From Ciona savignyi (taxonomy: Eukaryota; Chordata; Ascidiacea; Phlebobranchia; Cionidae), in contig CH003336.1 in assembly GCA_000149265.1 (NCBI GenBank), positions 549,563-613,562 on the forward strand: a stretch of DNA of 64,000 bases, read 5' to 3'. Numbering within the stretch: the first letter of the stretch is position 1; each line of letters starts with the position of its first letter. Positions 61,001 to 64,000 of this stretch are shown piece by piece. The notes under the pieces were generated by a model. That model saw only the letters and a program-made list of their open reading frames with translations, was not told where the DNA came from and made no database searches. The translations under genes were made by a program, and so were the position numbers.

Positions 61001-63758
61001 TATCAATGTGTCAATCAACATATTAATGTGTCAATCAACATATCAACACGTCAATCAACATATCAACGTGTCAATCAACATGTCAACGTGTCAATCAACA
61101 TGTCAATGTGTCAATCAACATGTCAACGTGTCAATCAACATGTCAACGTGTCAATCAACATATCAAGATATGTAAGGACACTCACTTCTTATTAATCTCT
61201 TCATTCGCTTCATTCTCCTTAGCCTCCATGTCCCCAAGTTGATCGGCCATCGATTTTACTTCTTTGTTCTTCTTATCCAACTCAAACTCCAATCGAAGCA
61301 GCTGAAATGCAAAGTGAAAGTTGGAAGCAAAACCTGCTTTTTGAGGATGCCATTTAAAATTTAGAAGCAAAGTTAAAGTTGGGAGCAAAAAACCTTGCTT
61401 TCTAAGGTCTCCCACAAGTATACATGCAGTCAAGCACAGTGTTACAAAAAATAATACCCAAGTTTGAATGCAAAATTTAAAAGGTTATGGTTGCCGATTT
61501 TAGAAACAATTTTCTTATGATGTTTTAATATTTTCAATAAACAATATTTCTTATGAATTTCTTATTTTCTTATGATTCTTATTTAAAAACAAGTTTCTTA
61601 TGACAATTTAATTTAATATGATTTCTTTCTTATATTCAACAAAATTTTGACAAATAATGTGAAGTGCAGATGAGTGAAATTGATATTTTGAAAACAATTT
61701 TCCTATTTTCTTACATTTAACAAAAAGAACAAGGATATGGTACGAGTTTTTGAAAACAATTTTCTTAAATTCAACAAAATTTGGACAAATAATGTGAACT
61801 GCAGATAAGTAAAATTTAAATTTTTAAAACAGTTTCACACTCAACCTTCTGTGACGATGTCTCTTTGTCGGAAGCGTTTGATGAATCGGAGTCGCGTCGT
61901 GGCCGCTCGAGGGCGCTCAAGCGAGCAGCGATCATCTGACCAGTTCCTCCCATCTCCGCCTCCAACTCTGTAACTTTCGCCTGCAACGACCGAATCATTC
62001 TTATTTTCTAACTCTTTTTTAAATTTTCTGAATTCACTTATTTTAGATTTTTCGTTATTATAAGTTAGGATAGGAATATAGGATATTCATGTTTATCCCC
62101 GTGAATGGAAAAATAAAATGCACAGGTAATCAGCAGATCACCTCGCGCCCACCGTCGGGTTACCAGAGCTTTTGCAGTGTGTTGTATATTATGAACATGT
62201 TCCTTCAATTTGGTAGAACCCATTTTTCCGCTGGGTTCAGGCAATGTTCATAAAGTGCCTAACCCAAAGACACAACCAACTAGTTAGAACCCAGTTTCAA
62301 AACCTGCCAACCCTTCGGCTGAAAGTCAACGCACTAAATCACCAGACTAATCTGCCAAAGTCATATTAGATGTCATGTTTTACCTTTAAGCTACTTTCAG
62401 ATTGATCTCGTGATTTCACACGAATTTCTTCAATGTCGTTCAATTCTTTCTCTGCAGCTTTCAAGCGAGTTCGAAGATCTCGAGTCACTTGTTCGGAACT
62501 ACGCTTTTGTGATTGAATCTAAACAAAAACAAGTAATAACCTATAACTGGGCGTTATTACGAAATTACGTTCAGTTATGTAATTAGGGACGTCGGAATTA
62601 TGTTATGTGAGTCGAATTTGCGCCAATTTTCTGGAATCAGCGCGACAAGACAAAATACAACGCCGTCACGATCTGTGATTTTAGACTTTTAAGTTTAAAC
62701 TTTTATTCTCTTTGTCTACCATCAAAATGCATCCAAAACACGACAATTTTTTTGTTTTGTTTAAATAACGATAACGTCATAAAAATTATGAAATTACGGA
62801 ATTACGTAAATAAGCCGCGTAATTCCGTAATACAACTTAGATCAATTATGCCCAGCTCTATAATAACCACAAGTTTTCTTTCAATAAGAAGCAAATAAAA
62901 GAATTCAAAAGGTGTCCGAAAGCAAAGTGATTTGTAATTCAACTAAACATACTTTTTTATATTACAAACATGAATATGAACTAACGATAAACTCAGTCAT
63001 TGACAAACGGCACGAATAATAACAAAGGTTCACCTCGTCCTTTGCTTTCCGTAGCTCAATTGAGAGGTCACTTACGGTGCTCTGTGATGCAAGTCTTCCT
63101 TCCTCGGCTATTCGGAGTTGCAAGGAGTACTGGGGAAGAAGAAGAAGATCAATAAAACCCCTTTTTGTGTTAAAAAACTTGGATGATATTTTCCAATTTA
63201 TAATGATTCAACTGAATTTATTAGCGTCACATAATCACAGTGCGAAAATGGAGCGTAATATTATTATAAGCTACTACAGAGTAGTTTTAAAATCACGGCC
63301 GCCTACTGCAAAGGATGATAATGATATTATGATATATTTAAGATTTGTTTCCAGCCACCGCCGACTTGTAAAGAGCTGCAGTACTTTTTTTTTAATTCAC
63401 TGATGTGTCACGGTTTAGCCTATTGAATTTTAGGAAAACTGCGGAAACTAATTTAAACCCTTTCCTAAATACTAATATCAACCATAGAACTAACCCTAAC
63501 CCCAACCCTCTGCTTAAAACTATCTCTAATGTCATAAACTTTATTTTAGTGAGCAGTTTGCCTCCTTCCCTTTTTCCCACTTTCCCTCCTTTTAGTTTTC
63601 CCCTAAAAAAAGTCCGAAATCAGTTTCAACTGCAGCACCTGGTCTAAAGCACGTTTCGTATCTTGCAGCTGCTTTTCATTCGCCGACACAACGTCATCAT
63701 GTTCTTTGAGTATCTTCCGGAGTTTCTTGCAAGTTTCTTTCTCGTTGCTTAGTTGCTC
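42972..63758 (-). CDS. mprip: Myosin phosphatase Rho-interacting protein-like (MPRIP/TRIOBP family), C-terminal 29 exons
   Basis: A cytoskeletal scaffold. In vertebrates MPRIP binds F-actin through its N-terminal part, and RhoA and the MYPT1 myosin-phosphatase subunit through its C-terminal coiled coil. Exons found (5' to 3') run from 63639-63758 to 42972-43044, about 1,300 codons. The family call rests on the C-terminal core: CDQSFLSIEETHAKQ, RRAIEAMRKHHEEELA, LSGHYSRKCIELASSLEQ and MLRVKSSEIDYLKQEIASL, in the same order as in MPRIP. Almost all visible exons are long Glu/Lys/Arg-rich coiled coil; a Ser/Pro/Asn-rich part falls at about 57.9-59.3 kb. Start codon, actin-binding part and PH domains would be beyond 64 kb. 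All joins agree in phase except 59922 to 59259; the joins after exon 43373-43550 are uncertain. It may be the single pre-duplication ortholog of MPRIP and TRIOBP. Confidence 0.85.
43120..43345. repeat. Tandem duplication of about 140 bp
   Basis: TTTTTATCGAGCGTCAG-TAATAA appears at about 43,117 and 43,260, each followed by AATACAA.A.GAATAG-TAGAAATA. Confidence 0.65.
43373..43550 (-). CDS. MPRIP-like exon, C-terminal
   Basis: GKKQAQKKHQTLFDELTLAR, SKEAICRREVNRLKDQVRTA, then KERPLSTSGY. Start after TCGAAG is a weak acceptor. The 3' limit TATG|GTTCGT is chosen because vertebrate MPRIP has SGYD here; read through, the frame stops soon after at TAG. Confidence 0.65.
43626..43827 (-). mobile_element. 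GGAGGGAAA MITE, full-length reference copy
   Basis: 202 bp. Inverted ends: AAAACTAAAAGGAGGGAAGG at the left and CTCCTTCCCGCCTTTTAGTG at the right, inner ends CTGCACACTAAAAT and TTTTAGTGAGCAG. The core has GTTAGGGTTAG. Confidence 0.85.
44025..44111 (-). CDS. MPRIP-like exon, signature motif
   Basis: VMLRVKSSEIDYLKQEIASL, NQQLDDLFQ. The RVK-SEI-YLKQEI-SL pattern is the clearest MPRIP signature. Acceptor TGTGCACAG, donor CAG|GTGACT. Confidence 0.88.
44195..44300. repeat. 49-bp tandem repeat, two to three units
   Basis: AACGTTCAGTTTTA-ATTTTTCAGTTTTTATTCA is repeated; in an intron. Confidence 0.7.
44434..44508 (-). CDS. MPRIP-like exon, family core
   Basis: GNLQSVHPAPGKTDEQQAGD, LYQLQ. Acceptor ATTCCCAG, donor CAG|GTATTT. 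Confidence 0.8.
44640..44830. repeat. 30-33-bp minisatellite, about six units
   Basis: GGCAGTGAGTGTGGAAAA-ATGGTATTTTGG with variation. It ends about 12 bp from the donor of exon 44842-44988. Confidence 0.85.
44842..44988 (-). CDS. MPRIP-like exon, family core
   Basis: TLSGHYSRKCIELASSLEQI, EKADDALRALERENKRIKAR, NAELTDNMH; aligns by eye with LSEQYSQKCLE and QRENQELNAHNQEL of MPRIP. Acceptor TTGTTTTGCAG, donor CAT|GTAAGT. Confidence 0.88.
45111..45227 (-). CDS. MPRIP-like exon, family core
   Basis: HHEEELATLQERIEAKRPDS, TSKSDLVQMDVENLNAELE. Acceptor ATTCCACTCAG, donor GAG|GTAACG. Confidence 0.87.
45370..45648 (-). mobile_element. SINE family A copy
   Basis: AATAGGATATTCATGTGTTT ... CCTTTTGGTTGAAAGGCGAC ... 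CCAGCAGACTAACCGACCGG. Confidence 0.88.
46043..46240 (+). mobile_element. GGAGGGAAA MITE, full copy
   Basis: ATTAAAAGGAGGGAAAGCGG ... CCCTTCCCACTTTCCCCCTT, opposite orientation to the 43.6-kb copy. Confidence 0.82.
46603..46872 (-). mobile_element. SINE family A copy
   Basis: AGGATAGGATATTCATGTTT tail, CCTTGCCCAAGGACACAACC, CCACCAGACTAATCGGTCGG head on the plus strand. Confidence 0.9.
47059..47200. repeat. Duplicated splice-donor region
   Basis: GTTTTCGAAGTCGCGATAAA + GAACTCACTTTG (47,038-47,070) is repeated as GTTTTCGGAATCGCGAAAAA + GAACTCACTTTG (47,170-47,201). The second is the real donor of exon 47198-47314. A SINE fragment lies between. Confidence 0.7.
47198..47314 (-). CDS. MPRIP-like exon, family core
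   Basis: LDDMAAAHEREIHHLREEFN, EQIETDKADTRRAIEAMRK. AIEAM is a family-conserved spot. Acceptor TTCCTTCCAG, donor AAA|GTGAGT. Confidence 0.87.
47687..47978 (-). mobile_element. SINE family A copy, near full length
   Basis: ATAGGATAGGATATTCATGT ... CCTTGCCCAAGGACACAACC ... CGCCAGACCAACCGACCG. Confidence 0.9.
48027..48152 (-). CDS. MPRIP-like exon, family core begins
   Basis: VDIMREKPGDEHENRSYQKQ, LEEIKELCDQSFLSIEETHA. The CDQSFLSIEETH part resembles the CERSFAAMEETH part of vertebrate MPRIP. Acceptor TTTCTCTCTAAG, donor CAG|GTAGGT. Confidence 0.86.
48510..48709 (-). mobile_element. GGAGGGAAA MITE, full copy
   Basis: GAGAAAACCAAAAGGAGGGA ... CACTTTCCCTTCTTTTAGTG. Confidence 0.83.
48796..48924 (-). 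CDS. MPRIP-like exon
   Basis: WETELAKRDDSPPTPSHART, SSMTSESESRDVLLARITSL. The Ser/Pro-rich stretch could be a phosphorylation site region. Acceptor TTCACACAG, donor CAG|GTGATG. Confidence 0.84.
49204..49498 (-). mobile_element. SINE family A copy with a 30-bp insert
   Basis: TAGGATATTCATGTTTATCC tail; AACAGGCAGTCTTTAGATCA is an insert not present in other copies; ends ACCACCAGACTAATAAG. Confidence 0.82.
49513..49605 (-). CDS. MPRIP-like exon, coiled coil
   Basis: ERERMLQTRDQLHSEQLARE, KEVWTKELRQQ. Acceptor TTGAGCAG, donor CAG|GTTGAT. A SINE head lies about 15 bp beyond the donor. Confidence 0.8.
49672..49957 (+). mobile_element. SINE family A copy
   Basis: TAGTCTGTGGGTTGGTGCGC head with AGATTCGAAAC, tail TTGAATATCCTATCCTATC. 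Confidence 0.86.
50054..50241 (-). CDS. MPRIP-like exon, coiled coil
   Basis: HRDELRQVNREAKSRAESLK, RDFDDVIRQNKSEHKMEIER, AREKMKEKIDSMKE. Acceptor TTTTCACAG, donor GAG|GTAGCT. Confidence 0.86.
50282..50776 (+). mobile_element. Inverted-repeat element E, copy 1
   Basis: Starts GGTCAGGGCCAAATATCCAT, has GTAAGAATTCACTCGCGTGT and GGAAGCTCACGCGAATTACG, ends GAGCGGATTTTTGGTCC. No coding frame. Confidence 0.65.
50954..51068 (+). mobile_element. SINE family B copy
   Basis: CAGTTGTGTGGCCGATTGGT ... GGGTTCGAAACTTGGCTCGG then A9; close to the family consensus. Confidence 0.88.
51139..51274 (-). CDS. MPRIP-like exon, coiled coil
   Basis: VEWDDRYSTTVKEHDEERHL, MEKKKKKEIEMLEGRQEREI, QRIED. Acceptor TCGATGCAG, donor GACG|GTGGGT. 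Confidence 0.85.
51290..51640. repeat. Tandem duplication of about 195 bp
   Basis: GACTTTGAACGAATGGTTAA begins both units (about 51,294 and 51,489), each containing ACAGTTCCAG-GGTCAATGTC and AAACCGGTATCT. Confidence 0.82.
51641..51735. mobile_element. Foldback element, full copy
   Basis: TCTAATTACTACAGGATCAC at one end and CCTGCAGTAATTAGAGGTAA at the other, with GGTTAGAGTTAGGGTTACAG in the loop. Confidence 0.75.
51892..52000 (-). CDS. MPRIP-like exon, coiled coil
   Basis: IEGEESREDYQRRLEKVEEE, CERAVNELKAKHQKEL. Acceptor AAACGCAG, donor TTG|GTGAGT. Confidence 0.85.
52010..52200. repeat. Imperfect repeat rich in AATTTGAGAC
   Basis: TTTGAGACAAATTTTTGAGA and AGACATTTCGAAATTTGAGA recur over about 190 bp; adjoins exon 51892-52000. 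Confidence 0.75.
52273..52372 (-). mobile_element. SINE family A fragment
   Basis: ATTAATCAACTGGATTAAGA, CTTGCACAAGGACACAACCG, CAAACCCTTCGGCT. Confidence 0.7.
52384..52545. repeat. Tandem repeat of about 54 bp, three units
   Basis: TTACACAAAGAGAGA-TA...CATTTGGTTGGACTCTTA repeated. Confidence 0.75.
52600..52724 (-). CDS. MPRIP-like exon, coiled coil
   Basis: ESSVLRKELSSLKSQFDTKT, KEYMGDVTELTQRLQQIQVQ. Acceptor ATCACGCAG, donor AG|GTGATT. Confidence 0.85.
52838..52965. repeat. 61-bp duplication
   Basis: CATTAGTATGGGTGGGTCCA + TGGTAGCACTGG-ACCAGGAA occurs twice, starting at 52,841 and 52,902. Confidence 0.88.
53221..53358 (-). CDS. MPRIP-like exon, coiled coil
   Basis: VGRLMEDLAKVENARAQLSK, DTEQTLTRLKRKHEQELASC. 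Acceptor CATCACCAG, donor CAG|GTTGAT. Confidence 0.85.
53427..53740. mobile_element. Two foldback elements in a tandem duplication
   Basis: Copies at about 53,427-53,536 and 53,612-53,699, both with ACTACAG... and GATCCTGTAGTAATTAG arms. Each is followed by GAGGTTGTGTGTATAAAC and TGTT.CAGAA, so flank and element were duplicated together. Confidence 0.75.
53868..53942 (-). mobile_element. SINE family A head fragment
   Basis: TCCAGTTTTGAATCAGCAAC, CCCTTCGGCTGAAAAGCGAC, CCCACTAGAC. Confidence 0.7.
53943..54090. mobile_element. Non-autonomous hAT element, 148 bp
   Basis: Ends CAGTGGTTCTCGATC and GAGAAGCACTG, perfect 8-bp target duplication CACTAGAC at 53,935 and 54,091. Confidence 0.9.
54130..54283 (-). 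CDS. MPRIP-like exon, coiled coil
   Basis: LRHDYDEELRKAKGAVSDQS, KHYEALLSKVKSSEETSASK, RQLTEDHNTK. Acceptor TTTTCACACAG, donor AAG|GTTTGA. Confidence 0.83.
54558..54647 (-). CDS. MPRIP-like exon
   Basis: YLQPNEIGEHASTVAREAIV, QAEIIYISN. Acceptor TTTATTGCAG, donor AG|GTATGC. Confidence 0.83.
54655..54835. repeat. 21-bp minisatellite running into the gap
   Basis: AAAAAACTTGAAAATTGTTT + A repeated about eight times, then N. It starts just after the acceptor of exon 54558-54647. Confidence 0.88.
54836..55124. other. Assembly gap of 289 N
   Basis: Unbroken N run at the end of the 21-bp minisatellite; frames called across it are artefacts. Confidence 0.98.
55231..55527. mobile_element. Non-autonomous hAT element, 297 bp
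   Basis: Ends CAGCGGTTCTTAACC and GGTTGAGAACCACTG; flanks CCTTAAAC and CTTTAAGG match only in part. Confidence 0.78.
55631..55818 (-). CDS. MPRIP-like exon
   Basis: VDYGTLHGAQSAPMPVTSEA, FFQHLAEDIQCMSSDVQSLT, LGAQLIMADGSLQ. Acceptor TATTCCCAG, formed next to the tail of a family A SINE. Donor AA|GTAAAA. Confidence 0.84.
55833..56131 (-). mobile_element. SINE family A copy supplying a splice-site region
   Basis: On the minus strand the SINE runs head to tail and its tail ATATCCTATCCTAAAG lies 14 bases before the acceptor of exon 55631-55818. Confidence 0.87.
56411..56705 (-). mobile_element. Inverted-repeat element E, copy 2
   Basis: Plus-strand reading AGGTCAAAAATCCGCCAGAA ... AGCTTCCACACGAGAGTGAA + TTCTTACTC ... 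GGATTTTTGGCCC; inverted relative to the 50.28-kb copy. Confidence 0.65.
56742..56942 (-). CDS. MPRIP-like exon
   Basis: VYNERISRLSLEARQARHRA, DSFLKKLRELVHACKTQDLE, VDTDTIAPPYSDVPMWEQQ. Acceptor CCACACACAG; a hAT element lies 22 bp upstream of it. Donor CAG|GTAATC. Confidence 0.85.
56965..57178. mobile_element. Non-autonomous hAT element, 214 bp, beside an acceptor
   Basis: Ends CATTGGTTCTTAATC and GGTTAAGAACCACTA, perfect target duplication GTTTAGGT at 56,957 and 57,179. Confidence 0.9.
57321..57517 (-). CDS. MPRIP-like exon
   Basis: GLLQHVDTLAQKLTLEGMLM, REISRLRESWSSMRGRGPKV, FSNAIVAHAHISYVLQ. Acceptor GTTATTCAG, donor CAG|GTAGGA. Confidence 0.83.
57891..58071 (-). CDS. MPRIP-like exon, Ser/Asn/Gln-rich
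   Basis: ISTQALLLAEMAATLRRSQS, SPTLVSVGRAQLNRNHNNRQ, PQLTSAEFSDLRQSNA. Acceptor CAACCACCAG, donor GCAG|GTTCGT. Confidence 0.82.
58193..58250 (-). mobile_element. SINE family A fragment
   Basis: GGCAATCGTCAGATTACCTC + GCGCTCACCGTCAGGTTACC only. Confidence 0.65.
58418..58534. repeat. 22-bp minisatellite, five units
   Basis: GTATAAAAGAAAGAATATAT + AT; the hAT element at 58,535 is inserted at its end. Confidence 0.88.
58535..58984. mobile_element. Non-autonomous hAT element, 450 bp
   Basis: Ends CAGCGGTTCCCAAACTGGG and GTTTGGGAACCGCTG, perfect target duplication GTGTATAA at 58,527 and 58,985; GGCGCCGC motifs at both sides. Confidence 0.92.
59025..59259 (-). CDS. MPRIP-like exon, Ser/Pro-rich
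   Basis: WLSPSLSENRRVTDAESRQQ, then RLRQLTEKLKNSDGRLVSPS and VSIHRPRDFPSPLSGDITED. Acceptor CCTCCAG, donor CAG|GTTAAA (weak). The 5' limit is uncertain because of the phase clash and the duplicated acceptor at about 59.39 kb. Confidence 0.7.
59240..59470. repeat. Duplication of an acceptor region, about 140 bp apart
   Basis: GGGGATAGCCAGCTGGAG and CTTAAATTCAATAAATTTT occur at about 59,249 and 59,389, so the acceptor CTCCAG|CTGGCTATCC is present twice. Confidence 0.8.
59922..59988 (-). CDS. MPRIP-like short exon
   Basis: DPNIAVMMESMLREILKLSA-GD. Acceptor ACACAACAG, donor GAT|GTGAGG. It ends in phase 0, but the next exon seen needs two bases before it. Confidence 0.75.
60345..60503 (-). CDS. 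MPRIP-like exon, coiled coil
   Basis: LMELRAKQESAAKDHDVGIT, EMRTAVEESEEKMLATRNCL, RELHKRASLLDR. Acceptor CCTCCTCTAG, donor GG|GTGAGA. Confidence 0.85.
60835..61170. repeat. 20-bp minisatellite, about 16 units
   Basis: CATGTCAATGTGTCAATCAA with T/C and A/G variants; makes a spurious plus-strand frame. Confidence 0.93.
61186..61301 (-). CDS. MPRIP-like exon, coiled coil
   Basis: LLRLEFELDKKNKEVKSMAD, QLGDMEAKENEANEEINK. Acceptor TGCATTTCAG, donor AA|GTGAGT. A 20-bp minisatellite ends about 20 bp from the donor. Confidence 0.85.
61846..61980 (-). CDS. MPRIP-like exon, coiled coil then Ser/Asp-rich
   Basis: AKVTELEAEMGGTGQMIAAR, LSALERPRRDSDSSNASDKE. Acceptor CGTTGCAG, donor AAG|GTTGAG. Confidence 0.8.
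62063..62362 (-). mobile_element. SINE family A copy, near full length
   Basis: AGGATAGGAATATAGGATAT tail, GCTGGGTTCAGGCAATGTTC, ATCACCAGACTAATCTGCCA head on the plus strand. Confidence 0.88.
62384..62518 (-). CDS. MPRIP-like exon, coiled coil
   Basis: IQSQKRSSEQVTRDLRTRLK then AAEKELNDIEEIRVKSRDQS. Acceptor TTGTTTAG, donor AAG|GTAAAA. A family A SINE lies 22 bp after the donor. Confidence 0.83.
63034..63129 (-). CDS. MPRIP-like exon, coiled coil
   Basis: YSLQLRIAEEGRLASQSTVS then DLSIELRKAKDE. Acceptor CTTCTTCCCCAG, donor GAG|GTGAAC. Confidence 0.82.
63432..63602 (+). mobile_element. GGAGGGAAA MITE, left end shortened
   Basis: GGAAACTAATTTAAACCCTT core start, CCCACTTTCCCTCCTTTTAG right end; about 35 bp from exon 63639-63758. 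Confidence 0.75.
63639..63758 (-). CDS. MPRIP-like exon, coiled coil
   Basis: EQLSNEKETCKKLRKILKEH then DDVVSANEKQLQDTKRALDQ. Acceptor CATTGCAG; donor CAG|GTGCTG is weak but phase fits. Confidence 0.75.
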
Positions 63759-64000
63759 CTGCAATGTTTGGTGATCAATTAAAACGACGTAATGAGCTTC
63801 GTTTAATTTGCCGTAACGTCTCGATTGATAGGCAAAAACACTAAATAATAACATACGTGATCCTATCTATTTTTATTTGCATCTTTAAATATTAAATATT
63901 GATACGATTATGAAATAAATTGTTGCAGAGTAATTAATAAATATTAAAGTTAAATATAGTGAGATCAGAGAAATTAATTTTTCGCATGCATTGTGCAGTT

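Noticed and set aside
60835..61170. Regular repeats that could suggest a CRISPR array
   Set aside because: Units are contiguous without unique spacers, and the genome is eukaryotic.
60810..61175. 121-codon frame of HVNVSINMSTCQS-like repeats
   Set aside because: Translation of the 20-bp minisatellite between MPRIP-like exons, on the opposite strand.

Overview
The window looks like nuclear DNA from a tunicate, most likely a Ciona-type solitary ascidian. This rests on AT-rich non-coding sequence, many short exons joined by GT-AG introns in consistent phase, chordate-type genes, a high density of tRNA-derived SINEs and short inverted-repeat elements, and 3' splice sites just in front of start codons, which would suit spliced-leader trans-splicing. 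The species name is an inference. Two assembly gaps are present (13,090-13,189 and 54,836-55,124).

Three protein-coding genes can be rebuilt exon by exon. (1) Minus strand, 27,826 to 223: a large WD40-repeat protein with 15 exons found, covering start codon and stop codon. At least one exon is missing near 14.5-21.3 kb and one near 1.7-5.4 kb. (2) Plus strand, 32,907 to 37,316: a complete four-exon class A GPCR of 486 residues in the galanin/allatostatin-A receptor group. (3) Minus strand, from beyond 64 kb down to about 43 kb: the coiled-coil part and C-terminal core of a myosin phosphatase Rho-interacting protein (MPRIP/TRIOBP family) in 29 exons. Its N-terminal part lies outside the window. 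Genes 1 and 2 diverge from a 5-kb spacer and genes 2 and 3 converge.

The introns of gene 1 carry seven tRNA loci, all antisense to the host gene: four tRNA-Asn(GUU) with conserved flanks and three tRNA-Pro(CGG) in a 1.1-kb tandem array. The array also copies the 3' end of a WD40 exon. The middle tRNA-Pro is split inside its D-arm region by a 595-bp non-autonomous hAT element with a perfect 8-bp target duplication. 

The rest is mostly mobile and tandem repeat DNA: two tRNA-derived SINE families (A, about 280 bp with an ATCCT tail; B, about 110 bp), hAT-type elements with 8-bp target duplications, a 200-bp MITE with GGAGGGAAA-rich inverted ends, a foldback element with ACTACAGGATC arms, and many minisatellites. 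Several sit within 10-25 bp of splice sites and in some cases form the splice-site surroundings. The least explained stretch is 18.1-20.8 kb, in the longest intron of gene 1: GC-richer, with a promoter-like CCAAT/TATA pair, a cluster of CRE/ATF motifs, and a decayed array of roughly 125-bp units built around TTC-N4-GAACAGGC.

Exon limits were read by eye from splice motifs, phase continuity and protein plausibility. No alignment or search was run.
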